From assembly GCA_963798275.1 (NCBI GenBank), contig CAWCTB010000023.1:62001-126000 (forward strand): 64,000 nucleotides of DNA, written 5' to 3'. Under the pieces are notes generated by a model that searched no databases, was not told the DNA's origin, and saw only the letters and a program-made list of their open reading frames with translations. Each line of letters begins with the position of its first letter. Position 1 is the first letter of the stretch. Positions 1 to 9,261 of this stretch are shown here, one piece after another. The stretch is from CAWCTB01 sp963798275. Lineage in GTDB: Bacteria > Acidobacteriota > Terriglobia > Terriglobales > Acidobacteriaceae. The position numbers and the translations under genes are program-made.

Positions 1-1824
1 ATCTCCTTCAGCTTGTCGGGATGGCTGGCGGCGAGGTCGTTGTATTCCGAATAGTCCTCGGTGATGTTGTAGAGCTCCCACTTATATTGGTCGAGGGGCG
101 GCATCGCCCCCGTTCCCAGCTCCCAGGGTGGGGAGGGCGGTGTGGTAGCGGCAATCCAACCATCGTGGTAGATGGCGCGGTTGCCGACCATCTCGAAATA
201 CTGGGTGTCGCGCTTCGAGGGTGCATTGGCGTTGGCCGAGTCAAAGGTGTAGAGCATGCTCACGCCTTCGATCGGCTTTTGCTTGATCCCATTGACCTCC
301 TCTGGCGCCTGGATGCCGGCGGCTTCGAGGATGGTCGGAACGATGTCAATGACGTGGTGGAACTGGGTGCGAATCGCGCCCACGTCCTTGATGTGGCCGG
401 GCCACGAAATGGCCAAGCCCTGCCGGGTTCCGCCGAAATGCGACGCCACTTGCTTGGTCCACTTGAAGGGCGTATCGAACGCCCAGGACCAAGCCACTGC
501 CATGTGCGGGTAGGTTTTGTCCGAGCCCCAGTCGTTATAGTGCAAAATATCCAGGGCCTTGACGGCCTTGACGGCCGGATCGGTAAGAATGCCGTTGTAG
601 GCGGTCATCTGGTTGAACGTGCCATACAGGCTGCCTTCCGCGCTGGTGCCGTTGTCGCCGTCGATGTAGATGATCAGCGTGTTGTCGAGCTTGCCCATTT
701 TCTCGACTTCGTCGATCACGCGGCCAATCTCATGGTCGGTGTAGGCGGTGTAGGCGGCATAGACCTCCGCTTCGCGGGCATACATCTTCTTTTCCACATC
801 GGTCAGGGAGTCCCACTTGGGCAGTGGTCGTCCGGCCACGGGGTCAGCGTCGCGTTCGGCGGAATCACGCCCAGCTTTTTCTGGTTTTCGAAGATCTGGT
901 CGCGCATCGCTTTTCCCAGCCCATGTCGAACTTGCCGTGGAACTTGTCGATCCATTCCTGCGTCGGCTGGTGGGGCGAGTGCGAGCCACCGGGCACGTAA
1001 TACACGAAGAACGGCTTGTCGGGAGCGGAAGCGTTCAGGTCCCTCAAGTAGCGGATGGCGTCGTCGGCCAGGTCGGTGGTGAGGTTGTAGCCAGGGTGGC
1101 CGACCCAGGGATACACCGCAGTCGTGTCGCGAAACAGGTAGGGCGTCCACTGGTCGGTTTCGCCACCCAGGAAGCCATAGAAATACTGGAACCCCATGCC
1201 GGTAGGCCATTGCTCGAAGGGTCCGGCGGTGGTGCTGTACTGGAAACCTGGCGTGTTGTGGTCTTTGCCAAACCACGATGTAGCGTAGCCGTTTTCCTTC
1301 AGGATTTCGCCGATGGTAGCGTTATCCGGACCGATGACGGAGTCATAGCCCGGGTAGCCGGTGGACAATTCGCCGATAACGCCAAAGCCGACCGAGTGGT
1401 GGTTGCGGCCGGTGATCAGCGCCGCCCTCGTCGGCGAGCACAGCGCCGTGGAGTGGAACTGAATGTAGCGCAGCCCCGACTTGGCGATGCGATCCAGGTC
1501 GGCGTTGGGATGACACCGCCAAAGGTTCCCGGCACGCCGTAGCCCTGGTCGTCGGTCATGATGAGCAGCACGTTGGGCGCGCCTTTGGGCGGCACCACGC
1601 GTGGCGGCCACCACGGCGTGGAGTCCTTGGCGGTTTCCTTGATCACACCGCCGAACTTCGGAGGCGGCGGAGGAATCTGTTTGCCGTTGATTGTGGTGGT
1701 GGCGTCAGCCTGACCCAACGTGCCCGTGACCACCTGCGCCAGGCGCGCAGCTCCCGCCCGCAAGAAAGCTCGAGACGGCAAGCGCTCCCAGGGCCAGTTT
1801 TCGAATAGAGGTTGCAGAATTCAT
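1..1824 (-). CDS. secreted arylsulfatase, 3' end outside window, four frame breaks
   Basis: Sulfatase of the alkaline-phosphatase superfamily, expected to hydrolyse sulfate esters outside the cytoplasm. The start at 1824 has GAGGAGAC eight bases upstream and encodes a signal peptide (MNSATSIRKLALGALAVSS). Visible motifs are the N-terminal metal site 'NVLLIMTDDQGYG', the formylglycine motif CSPTR in 'ALCSPTRAALITGRNHH', and 'IIYIDGDNGTSAEG'. The frame breaks near 1755, 1502, 910 and 832, and each time the next frame continues the same family, for example '..GGVIPTPT' then 'LDRIAKSGLRYIQFHS'. Four breaks in 1.8 kb could mean a decaying gene. Because conserved housekeeping genes here show the same lesions, consensus error is more likely. 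The C-terminal end lies beyond base 1. The substrate is unknown. Confidence 0.85.
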
Positions 1825-1974
1825 GCGATGTCTCCTCGCAAGTACTGCTGGTTAGCCTCCGTCCGCGGGAGGATGCAATGAGTCGGCCCCACAACCAACT
1901 CAGCGAGGTCAGTGTCCAGCCGTGATACATCGCAGATGGACTCAGAGATGAGCCCTTTTGGCGCTCGAAGGATG

Positions 1975-2319
1975 CTAGTTCCACCACCCTCCCAAAGCCA
2001 CTGGCAAAAGTGCTAGCGCGACTGCGTCTTTCTTGCAGGGCCGCCTCTCTGGCCAGTAACACAGGGTTAGTCTCCGCCGGGGGAGGGCCGCGACGAGCCG
2101 GTTCCACGCCCACACTGACGGTGATTTCGGCTTTCTTGCACTCTTGAATTTGAGTGGCCCGAGCCGTTCATCTCTGCCCTTGCAAGCGTGCTGGTTCTCC
2201 CTTGCGACCAGTGCTTCTTCCGAGCGGCAGATGCCGACGGCGAGCAGGCAATTCATGCAGATCGATTCAAACGTCCCGTCAGGACCCTTTACGTGCTTGA
2301 ACTGGGACTGGGTTCCCAT
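1975..2319 (-). CDS. small cysteine-containing protein, Acidobacteriota-type 'DGTFESIC' family
   Basis: A short protein of about 114 residues starting at the internal ATG (2319), with AAAGGTG and GGAG upstream. The first 45 residues contain 'FKHVKGPDGTFESICMNC', a hydrophobic stretch, and a His/Cys end ('ENQHACKG'). I recall similar short C-x2-C...H-x-C proteins as frequent in Acidobacteriota, which suggests a small metal-binding domain, but no function is known to me. The last 50 residues are Arg/Pro-rich with little family character and may result from a frame error, so the true protein may end near 2150. It lies between the sulfatase and a monooxygenase-like gene on the same strand. Confidence 0.5.
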   Translation of the reverse strand: MGTQSQFKHVKGPDGTFESICMNCLLAVGICRSEEALVARENQHACKGRDERLGPLKFKSARKPKSPSVWAWNRLVAALPRRRLTLCYWPERRPCKKDAVALALLPVALGGWWN

Positions 2320-2422
2320 ACTCCATTTCACCTTTCCACGAAGGCAGCACCGCGATGCAAGCTGCGGTAGCTTCACGAAGGTTTTCGATCCACAGGGTCA
2401 TGCAGTGTTCTGACGACCCGGT

Positions 2423-2752
2423 CTAACTGTCACCGAAGGGGACCGCCTCGATATACTCCAAGCCGCGTACCTCAGACACCAGGCGAACTTCCAGCACCGG
2501 TGCCTCAGGAGCCGTTTCCATTAACATCAGCAGCTCCGTAAACGAGCTGGAACATATGTGTGATTTCAGTTCTGGTTCGCTGGACCAGTCTTCTTCCAGA
2601 CAGAGCGCCTCCGGATTTTCCACGTCCTGATAAATCCGGCTTGCCAGGTACCCGCGTTCCACCCTCGCCTCGATCATGATCGATCGCAGCGCCTTAACCG
2701 CTTCGACCGCACGACGAGGCTGAGCCGTCATCCTTAAATTGAGTTGGAACAT
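2423..2752 (-). CDS. antibiotic-biosynthesis-monooxygenase-like (ABM fold) small protein
   Basis: A 109-residue protein starting at 'MFQLNLRMTAQPRR'. The pattern matches the ABM dimeric alpha/beta-barrel: a first strand with MFQLNLRMTA, a helix 'RRAVEAVKALRSIMIEAR', a 'GYLASRIYQDVENPEALCLEEDW' strand pair, then a helix and a final strand ending 'LEYIEAV'. Members are small quinol or heme-related monooxygenases, or stress-associated proteins of unknown substrate. An upstream in-frame start would add 45 residues with no similarity to the fold, so I prefer the shorter form, although no clear ribosome-binding site precedes it. Same strand as the membrane protein upstream. Confidence 0.6.
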   Translation of the reverse strand: MFQLNLRMTAQPRRAVEAVKALRSIMIEARVERGYLASRIYQDVENPEALCLEEDWSSEPELKSHICSSSFTELLMLMETAPEAPVLEVRLVSEVRGLEYIEAVPFGDS

Positions 2753-2960
2753 GTTTCGCGGAGATGCAATCGAGAGGCCAAGCGGATCTGATGAACAAAT
2801 CGCTGACTCGGTCGTTGCAGATGAAGGGCTTACTGCAAATGCGAAGGTGGCGAGGTACGCGCCTGCAACAGTCCCGTAACAGAGCAACTCCGACTGGCCG
2901 GAGGAGGCTCCGATGGGCCGGAGGCCGGGGCCCGCGATCAGTCTGCCTCGCCCACGTTCT

Positions 2961-3629
2961 TTAGGCTACGCTCTTGAACTGACCGCGAAGATTCTCAATC
3001 AGGATATGTACGCTGACGAGCAGAACCCAGAGCGGGAAGACCAGGGGAATCCATTGAATGGTTCCGACGCTCAGCAGTAGTGCCAGCGCTAACATGTAGC
3101 CGAGAAACGCCATCCAGTGCGGAAACACCCGGGTCCGTAGCGAGATCGTGGAAGTCGTGATCATGAACACCCCGGCCATCTTCATCGCATAAATGTGCAT
3201 AGTCTGAACAATTTCCGCGCGGGCGAGGGCGTAGGCGCCACTTTCTACCAGGGTTTCCGATCCCGTGCCTAAGACTGCGATGAGCCCTCCTGCAGCGGCT
3301 GCTGCGTGGAAGACCATCGCAATGAACAGCAATCCGCTGCCGAAGAATGCGGTCGCAAAGAAGCGATCTTCGAGCTCACCTAAACGGTCGCGCACCACGG
3401 CAACGAACCATAGGAAAGCGATGCCGGCGAATGGCAGCAGGTTCAATGAGAACGAGAGCGTTTTCTTATGGCTGATAACTTCCGCTGCCGGCCCCAAGGG
3501 ATTGGCAGGAATGGAAATCCAGATAAGCAGCAAGCTGGTCATGAATAACAAGGAAAAGACGATGCCGGCGATGGCGGCGGCGCGCGGCGTCTTCAAACGC
3601 TGTCGGACTAAGGCGGACTCTTGGTTCAT
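2961..3629 (-). CDS. integral membrane protein, about six transmembrane segments
   Basis: 222 residues, mostly hydrophobic. Likely membrane spans lie near residues 17-39, 58-80, 88-118 (one or two), 145-160, 170-188 and 192-212. The start is secure: GGAGGATAA sits directly before ATG at 3629. No catalytic motif or transport signature is recognised. It resembles unnamed multi-pass membrane proteins (DUF4386-like in layout), but I cannot assign a family. A truncated sigma-54 activator lies upstream and the ABM-like gene downstream, with about 200 bp of spacing on the downstream side, so co-transcription is uncertain. Confidence 0.6.
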   Translation of the reverse strand: MNQESALVRQRLKTPRAAAIAGIVFSLLFMTSLLLIWISIPANPLGPAAEVISHKKTLSFSLNLLPFAGIAFLWFVAVVRDRLGELEDRFFATAFFGSGLLFIAMVFHAAAAAGGLIAVLGTGSETLVESGAYALARAEIVQTMHIYAMKMAGVFMITTSTISLRTRVFPHWMAFLGYMLALALLLSVGTIQWIPLVFPLWVLLVSVHILIENLRGQFKSVA

Positions 3630-3730
3630 TTATCCTCCGAAAGCCCTATCTCAGGCTATGGATCCAAGGCTCAATCGGCCGCTCGCACGGGTTGCAGGAA
3701 ACTTCAGCAGGCCGGAGGCGGGTTCTCCCA

Positions 3731-4138
3731 TCAGCCAACCTTGTCTTCGCTTGCTCTTCGGGTGATGCCGAGCCGCACGATCATGGAATCGAGAGTGGTG
3801 GGTTTCAACCCCAGGATCTCAGCGGCGCCATCTTTTCCCCGGACGCGCCATCCCGTCATTTCCAGCACACTGCGGATATGCTCGCGTTCCGTATCGCCTA
3901 GGAGCAGACTGGGACCCGCCTCCTCGGAGGCGATGCTGGGTGGGCTCACATGCAGCCGTGGGCCAGTGGCAAGTATCATGGCTCGCTCCACGGTGTCACG
4001 CAGCTCCCGAATGTTACCGGGCCCGGCATACCGTTGCAGCGCATCGATGCTCTCTTTGTCGATGGACTTAACGGGCTTCCCGAATGATTTGGCGAATTCT
4101 AGCAATCGAGAGGCCAAGCCGAGCTGATGAACCAACAT
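3731..4138 (-). pseudogene. C-terminal remnant of a sigma-54-dependent (NtrC-type) activator
   Basis: 135 residues matching only the end of an NtrC-type regulator. First comes the last part of the AAA+ module ('SIDALQRYAGPGNIRELRDTVERAMILATGP', the sensor-II helix region). A linker and a FIS-type helix-turn-helix ('GDTEREHIRSVLEMTGWRVRGKDGAAEILGLKPTTLDSMIVRLGI') follow. The Walker A/B, GAFTGA loop and receiver or GAF domains are absent, and upstream sequence in all three frames does not supply them. An intact family member is about 450 residues or more, so this is a 5'-truncated fragment. It could in principle be a free DNA-binding domain. The canonical W of 'YAWPGN' is G here. Confidence 0.7.
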
Positions 4139-4375
4139 CTAAGTCGGCGGTTGTAATGGTAACAGCAGAGGCGCCGGCCAGTGCAATTGGGCCGGTCCTG
4201 CCCCTCGCCAAGATCCTCAATATTTCCGCCGAACGCCGGTGTCATCGATGGCCAAAGATCAGGTTCCTCTGGAGTGACGGGCAAACCGGAAACAATCCTC
4301 TGCGCCGCGCTCGCCTCTTCCAACCGACCCAGGACCGGGGCAGTCAGTGGTTCCGGAGCCTCCCGCGAGGCGCGA

Positions 4376-4381
4376 TATAAT
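4376..4381 (+). promoter_or_regulatory. -10 element (TATAAT) for sucB
   Basis: A perfect TATAAT hexamer 54 bases before the sucB start codon, in an otherwise featureless 296-bp interval (4139-4434). The best -35 candidate, TTCCGG at 4351, sits at a loose 19-base spacing. Sequence match only; transcription start not known. Confidence 0.4.
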
Positions 4382-4434
4382 GAGTGGTTTGCCGTAACAT
4401 CCGGTTCCAGCCCTACATTCCGCGGAAGGAAAAC

Positions 4435-5824
4435 ATGCCGACAGACGTAGTCATGCCCCAGATGGGCGAATCGATTTTTGAAGGGACCATCACCAAGTGG
4501 CTCAAGCAGCCGGGGGACAAGGTCCAGCGCGACGAACCGCTGTTTGAGATTTCCACCGACAAGGTGGACGCCGAAATTCCTGCGCCGGCTTCCGGCACAC
4601 TGCAGGAGATCAAAGTCGAGGCCGGGAACACGGTGCAGGTCAATACCGTGGTGGGCGTGATCTCCGGCGATGGAGAGGCAGCCGCATCCGCGCCCGCCAA
4701 AAGTGCGCCGGCCGCGCCGCCTCCGCCGGTGAGGAGCGAAAGCAGCCGTGCCCGCCGGTCTGTCCGAAGACGAAGCCGAAGGCATCGAGCGCCAGCAGCA
4801 GGGAACTGTTACCGAGGTTCAGGAAACGGGAGAGCAGGGCCGGGTTCGCTCCAGCCCACTGGTGCGCAAGATCGCCAAGGAAAACAACGTCAACCTGGCG
4901 CAGGTTCCGGGCACGGGGTTGGGCGGACGGATTACCAAGGAAGACATCGAGGCGTTCATCGCCAAGCATGGCAAGGCCGCGCCCGCAGCCGCCGCGGCTC
5001 CGGCAGCGCCCAGCGCTCCTGCCGCGCCCGCTCCGGTCGCCGCACCTGCTGCAGTTTCGACCCCGGCGCCGGCATCCCCGCACCCACCGGCCCTATGCAG
5101 CCGGTCGGCGGGGTGACCCCCGGCGAAGTGGTGCCGATGTCGGTGATGCGCAAGAAGATTGCCGAGCACATGGTGATGTCGAAGCGCACCAGCGCGCACG
5201 TGCACGGTGTGTTCGAGATTGATGTCACGCGCATCGTACGGCTTGCGCGAGAAGAAGAGAGCCGAGTTCGAGCGCGCCACCGGCAGCAAGCTGACCTTTA
5301 CCCCGTTCTTCGCCCGCGCGGCGGTGCACGGCATCCGCAAGTGGCCGATCATCAATTCGTCGGTGGAAGGCGACAACATTCGCTATCACTCGTCGATCAA
5401 CCTTGGCATTGCGGTGGCGCTGGACTGGGGGTTGATCGTCCCGGTGGTGAAGAATGCCGAGGAGCGCAGCTTTGCCGGGTTGCAGAAGGCCATCACCGAC
5501 CTCGGCGAGCGGGCGCGCTCCAAGAAGCTGAAACCCGAGGAGGTGCAGGGTGGGACGTTCACCATCACCAATCCGGGCGTCTTCGGCGCGAAGTTCGGCA
5601 TGCCCATCATCAACCAGCCGCAGGTGGCCATCCTGGGCGTAGGCGGCATCGTGAAAAAGCCCGTGGTCCTGACCGACAAGGACGGCAACGACAGCATCGC
5701 CATCCGGTCGATGATGCACCTGAGCATTGGTTACGATCACCGCATCATCGACGGCGCGGTAGCCGACCAGTTCATGGTCGAGGTAAAGAAGTACCTGGAG
5801 AACTGGAACGAGGAGTTGCTGTAG
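4435..5824 (+). CDS. sucB: dihydrolipoyllysine-residue succinyltransferase, E2 of 2-oxoglutarate dehydrogenase (three frame breaks)
   Basis: E2 component of a 2-oxo-acid dehydrogenase complex, transferring the acyl group from lipoyl-lysine to CoA. The start at 4435 follows GGAAGGA. Domains in order: one lipoyl domain ('MPQMGESIFEGTITKWLKQ', lipoylated Lys in 'EISTDKVDAEIP'), an Ala/Pro linker, a peripheral-subunit-binding domain ('SSPLVRKIAKENNVNLAQVP', 'GLGGRITKEDIEAFI'), a second Ala/Pro linker, and the catalytic core ending with 'IGYDHRIIDGAVADQF' (HxxxD active site). Frame breaks near 4735, 5070 and 5245 each resume in the expected domain. At 5245 one extra T (CGGCTTGCG for CGGCTGCG) explains the shift. 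The E1 and E3 genes are not adjacent. It could be a branched-chain or pyruvate E2; the 'MPQMGESIFEGTI' form is common to succinyl-type enzymes. Confidence 0.85.
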
Positions 5825-5852
5825 GAAAGATTTTTTGGGTGTCGGACGTCAG

Positions 5853-5877
5853 ACGGCAGGGTAATGAACCCTGCCGT
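5853..5877 (+). terminator. hairpin terminator after sucB
   Basis: A perfect 10-bp inverted repeat (ACGGCAGGGT / ACCCTGCCGT) with a 5-base loop, 29 bases after the sucB stop and followed by a T-rich but interrupted tract (TCATTTCTC). Likely an intrinsic or assisted terminator. Confidence 0.55.
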
Positions 5878-6039
5878 TCATTTCTCAACCCGGTAGGCGA
5901 TACGCTGTTGGCGGCACCCTGTAGAATCAGCCTTATGGATTTCGCAACCGCACGGGCGGGCGGTGATTTTGGCAGTTTGCGACAATGAAGAGGGTTCGCT
6001 GACGAAGCGGATCATGGGACGCCCTCCGGACCAGGCATC

Positions 6040-6378
6040 ATGAGCGCATATTCTGAGAACCCGGGTTCCGACAACGGCGGCAGTAATCCAGGCCCGGTGC
6101 TGGTGGTTCCTCCACCGCCGAAGCAGAAGAAGGCGCATCTCTGGGTGCAGCGCACGTGGCTGGTGGTGTTCGTTCTGTTCTGCCTGGAAGTCGGCATCAT
6201 GCTGACCGCGCTGCCCTGGACCCGAATCTGGAGCAACAACTCGCTGCTGCTGAACTTCCCGGCTGTTCGCGAATTCATGATGAATGGCTTCGTGCGAGGC
6301 GCGGTTAGCGGCCTCGGCTTGGTGGACATCTGGATGGGTGTCGCGGAGGCCATCACCTACCGCGAGAACGCGAGTTAA
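6040..6378 (+). CDS. small proline-rich membrane protein of unknown function
   Basis: 112 residues. A Gly/Pro-rich cytoplasmic-looking N-terminus (to about residue 30, ending PPPPKQKK) is followed by a strong membrane span near residues 40-60 ('WLVVFVLFCLEVGIMLTALPW'). A moderately hydrophobic tail includes 'GLGLVDIWMGVAEAITYRE'. No known domain is recognised. The coding character is good (no internal stops, balanced composition, correct Lys/Arg placement before the span). It sits between sucB and the LOG gene on the same strand with short gaps, so it may be part of that transcription unit. Confidence 0.6.
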   Translation: MSAYSENPGSDNGGSNPGPVLVVPPPPKQKKAHLWVQRTWLVVFVLFCLEVGIMLTALPWTRIWSNNSLLLNFPAVREFMMNGFVRGAVSGLGLVDIWMGVAEAITYRENAS

Positions 6379-6462
6379 ATGCGCCGGTTGTCCTCACTCC
6401 ACACCCGCCGCATCGAATCTACTGCGCCTTGGGCTCATGGCGCGTAATCCGCTGGCGCCGGT

Positions 6463-7356
6463 ATGACCGATAAAGAAAAACATCACGAACGGTCCCAGCG
6501 GGTCCCCCTCGCTTACGAAAACAAAAAATTTCTCGAAGGTCCCGATGGACGCGCCCTGCGCATTCTGTCCGAGTACCTGGAGCCGCTCTCGAAGTTTCGT
6601 CACGAACGCATTCAAGACACCATCGTATTTTTCGGCTCGGCCCGCTTCCACAGCCAGTCCGAGGCCGAGGAGGCGCTGCAGTCGCTGGAGAAAGCGGGTT
6701 CGGCCACGCTGGCGCCGGAAGCGGAGCGTGAGCATGTGCGCCGGGTTGAGGCCGACGTCCGAATGGCGCGTTACTACGAGGACGCGCGGAAGCTGGCGTT
6801 CCTCATTACCCAGTGGACCAATTCGCTCGGCCAGGCGCGTCACCGTTTCGTGGTTTGCACCGGAGGCGGCCCCGGCATCATGGAAGCCGCCAATCGTGGC
6901 GCTTCGGAGGCGGGTGGCAAGACCGTCGGCCTCAACATCAATTTGCCCTTCGAGCAGGTGCCTAACGCATACATCACTCCCGAGTTGAACTTCGAATTCC
7001 ACTACTTTTTTATGCGGAAGCTCTGGTTCGCCTATCTGGCAAAAGCTCTGGTCGTCTTCCCCGGCGGATTCGGCACCTTTGACGAGCTGTTCGAGTTGCT
7101 GACGCTCTCCCAGACCGAGAAGCTGGCTAAGCGCATCTGCATCGTGGTTTACGGCAAGGACTACTGGGACCGGGTCATCAACTTTCGGGCCCTGGTGGAT
7201 GCCGGGACGATCTCTCCCAAGGACCTCGACCTCTTCCATTGGGCGAATACGCCGGAAGAGGCGTTCGAGATCCTGCGCAACGATCTGGAGCGATACCACC
7301 TGGAGCCGGCCAACCATCGCGAGAAACAGCCGGAGATCGCCAAAACCAGGCCGTGA
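6463..7356 (+). CDS. LOG-family protein (putative cytokinin riboside 5'-monophosphate phosphoribohydrolase-like)
   Basis: A Rossmann-fold nucleotide-binding protein of the LOG/YgdH-type family, 297 residues. Diagnostic motifs are 'VVCTGGGPGIMEAANRGA' and the catalytic 'FPGGFGTFDELFELLTLSQ' (PGGxGTxxE), plus an N-terminal 'IVFFGSARF' strand. Characterised members hydrolyse the N-glycosidic bond of nucleoside monophosphates. The N-terminal 50 residues and a charged insertion around residues 70-110 ('EAEREHVRRVEADVRMARYYEDARKLA') make it longer than plant LOG (about 220 residues), as in the PpnN-like or 'TIGR00730-extended' group. The substrate cannot be read from sequence. The next gene (PP2C) is separated by an inverted repeat, suggesting an end of transcription. 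Confidence 0.85.
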   Translation: MTDKEKHHERSQRVPLAYENKKFLEGPDGRALRILSEYLEPLSKFRHERIQDTIVFFGSARFHSQSEAEEALQSLEKAGSATLAPEAEREHVRRVEADVRMARYYEDARKLAFLITQWTNSLGQARHRFVVCTGGGPGIMEAANRGASEAGGKTVGLNINLPFEQVPNAYITPELNFEFHYFFMRKLWFAYLAKALVVFPGGFGTFDELFELLTLSQTEKLAKRICIVVYGKDYWDRVINFRALVDAGTISPKDLDLFHWANTPEEAFEILRNDLERYHLEPANHREKQPEIAKTRP

Positions 7357-7359
7357 GGA

Positions 7360-7457
7360 CAGTGGATAGTGGCCAGTGGATCGTGGATAGAAACAGGCGA
7401 AAAGCACGATCGTCGCGCCCCTTTCTATCCACTAACCACTATCCACTGACCACTATC
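7360..7457. repeat. inverted repeat built from GTGGATAGTGG-type units
   Basis: The left arm (7360-7393) and right arm (7422-7457) are imperfect reverse complements. Each is composed of short tandem units of the type agtggatagtgg / ctatccactaaccac. It fills the gap between the LOG gene and the PP2C gene. It could fold as a long hairpin in RNA. Similar low-complexity words occur at 15236-15285 and 41816-41846. Confidence 0.7.
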
Positions 7458-7563
7458 ACGCTCTGCCGCCCGGTCCGGGAGGAGAGAAATCCCAACTTTC
7501 GACCCCCGGGTGGCACTTTCGGCACTCGCGGTATTCTTCATCCCGTCGTACACTGTACCGCGC

Positions 7564-8344
7564 ATGCCATTGGGACTTGAGATTGCGGGACGCAGCGATG
7601 TGGGTAAGGTGCGTCCTTCCAACGAAGACAGCATCGGCTACGACCAGCGGTTGGGCGTTTTTGTCGTCTGCGACGGCATGGGTGGCCACGCCGCCGGGGA
7701 AGTCGCCAGCAAGATCGCTGTCGATACCGTGCTGTCGTATTTTCGCGACCAGGAACCCATGGCCGCCGACGCCTCGCTGGCCGACGCCCCGATAGGGGCA
7801 CGCCTGCTGGCCGATGCCGTCAACAAGGCCAACGAATCCATCCTGCGCTACGCTGACGAGCACCAGGCCACCTCCGGGATGGGCACCACCCTGGTGGCCG
7901 CCCGCTTCGCCGACGGCAAGTTCAGCATCGCCCATGTCGGCGACAGCCGCATCTATCTCTTCCGCGATGGCCAGCTCGTGCAACTGACGGAAGACCACTC
8001 GTTTGTCATGGAACAGGTCCGCCGCGGCGTGCTGACCATGGAAGAGGCCAAGCACTCCGCGGCGCAGCACATCATCACTCGCGCCCTGGGGACGGGAGAA
8101 GACAGTCCGCCCGGACCTGGCCGAATTTCCTGCCCAGGATGGCGACGTGCTGATGCTGACCACCGACGGAATCCTGCGGCACGTCAGCGACGAGGAAATC
8201 CAAACCATCCTGGCCCAGATTCCCTCGCTGCAGACTGCCTGCGACACCCTGATCGACGCGGCCAACGACGACGGCGGCGAAGATAACGCCACTTGCCTGC
8301 TGATTCGGGTGCGCAATATGAACGGCACCAATCCGCAAAAATAA
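7564..8344 (+). CDS. PP2C-family serine/threonine phosphatase (one frame break)
   Basis: PPM/PP2C phosphatase, about 259 residues, acting on phospho-Ser/Thr with two bound metal ions. The start at 7564 ('MPLGLEIAGRSDVGKVRPSNEDS') fits the family, whose first motif is the R-x-x-NED strand. Other motifs are 'FVVCDGMGGHAAGE' (metal Asp/Gly), 'GMGTTLVAARF', 'IAHVGDSRIYLFRDG', 'LTEDHSF', 'DVLMLTTDGILRHV' and 'DDGGEDNATCLLIRV' (metal DN). The frame shifts near 8100, where GAAGACAGTCCG has one base more than the expected GAAGACGTCCG ('EDVRPDLAEFP'). No kinase partner is adjacent, and it carries no membrane or FHA domain, unlike many Stp-type gene clusters. Confidence 0.85.
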
Positions 8345-8411
8345 ACTTCCCGGCCCTCTGCTACACTCGAATGTTTTGCGTGGGTCTCCACGCCTACCGA
8401 GGGCACTCATC

Positions 8412-9261
8412 ATGGAAATCAAGAACGTCGGCGTCATCGGCGCCGGAACCATGGGCAACGGCATTGCTCACGTCTTCGCCAAAAGCGGCTACAGCGTGAC
8501 CCTGGTCGATATCGAACAGCGCTTTCTCGACCGTGGCCTGCAGACCATCACCAAGAACCTGGATCGCGAGGTCGCCAAGGCCAAGCTGACCGATGAGCAG
8601 AGGAACGCGGCGCTGGCGCGTATCTCCGCAACCACCGATCGCCAGCAGCTTGCTGCCTGCGACTTCATCGTCGAGGCCGCCAGCGAGCGCTTCGAAATCA
8701 AGTCGGAGTTGTTTCGCGACTTGGACGCCAGTTGCCGCCCGGAAGTAATTCTGGCCTCGAATACGTCGTCGATCTCCATTACTAAGCTCGCAGCCGTGAC
8801 CAAGCGGCCCGACAAGGTTATAGGAATGCATTTCTTTAATCCCGTGCCGGTGATGAAGCTGGTTGAGGTAATTCGCGGCCTGGCGACCTCGGACGAGACT
8901 TACGCTACCGTCAAGCAACTGGCCGAGAAGCTGGAGAAGACCCCGGTCGAGGTCAACGACGCTCCGGGATTCGTCTCTAACCGCGTCTTGATGCCGTCTG
9001 CTCAACGAAGCCATGTACACGGTGATGGAAGGCGTTGCCACGCCCGCAGCGGTCGACGAGGTATTCAAGTTGGGCATGGCGCACCCCATGGGGCCGCTGA
9101 CGCTGGCGGACTTCATCGGGCTCGACGTTTGCCTCGACATCATGCGCGTCATGCACTCAGGCTTGGGTGACCCGAAGTATCGGCCCTGCCCGCTGCTGAT
9201 CAAGATGGTTGATGCCGGCTGGCTGGGACGCAAGTCGGGACGCGGGTTTTACCAGTACTGA
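8412..9261 (+). CDS. 3-hydroxybutyryl-CoA dehydrogenase (one frame break)
   Basis: NAD(P)-dependent 3-hydroxyacyl-CoA dehydrogenase of the Hbd/PaaH type, about 282 residues, interconverting 3-hydroxybutyryl-CoA and acetoacetyl-CoA. The N-terminal Rossmann motif is 'VGVIGAGTMGNGIAHVFA'. The catalytic region is 'IASNTSSISITKLA' / 'IGMHFFNPVPVMKLVEVI' (His-Glu pair), followed by 'NDAPGFVSNRVLMP'. The C-terminal dimerisation domain holds 'GMAHPMGPLTLADFIGLD' and ends 'GWLGRKSGRGFYQY'. An extra T near 8996 (CCGTCTGCTC for CCGCTGCTC) breaks the frame within 'VLMPLLNEAMYT'. Full single-domain length, so not a fused fatty-oxidation alpha chain. Its stop overlaps the start of the following membrane protein. 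Confidence 0.88.

Noticed and set aside
21..1082. Long plus-strand open frame opposite the sulfatase
   Set aside because: The minus strand carries clear sulfatase motifs in this interval. The plus frame is a GC-rich antisense shadow with no domain.
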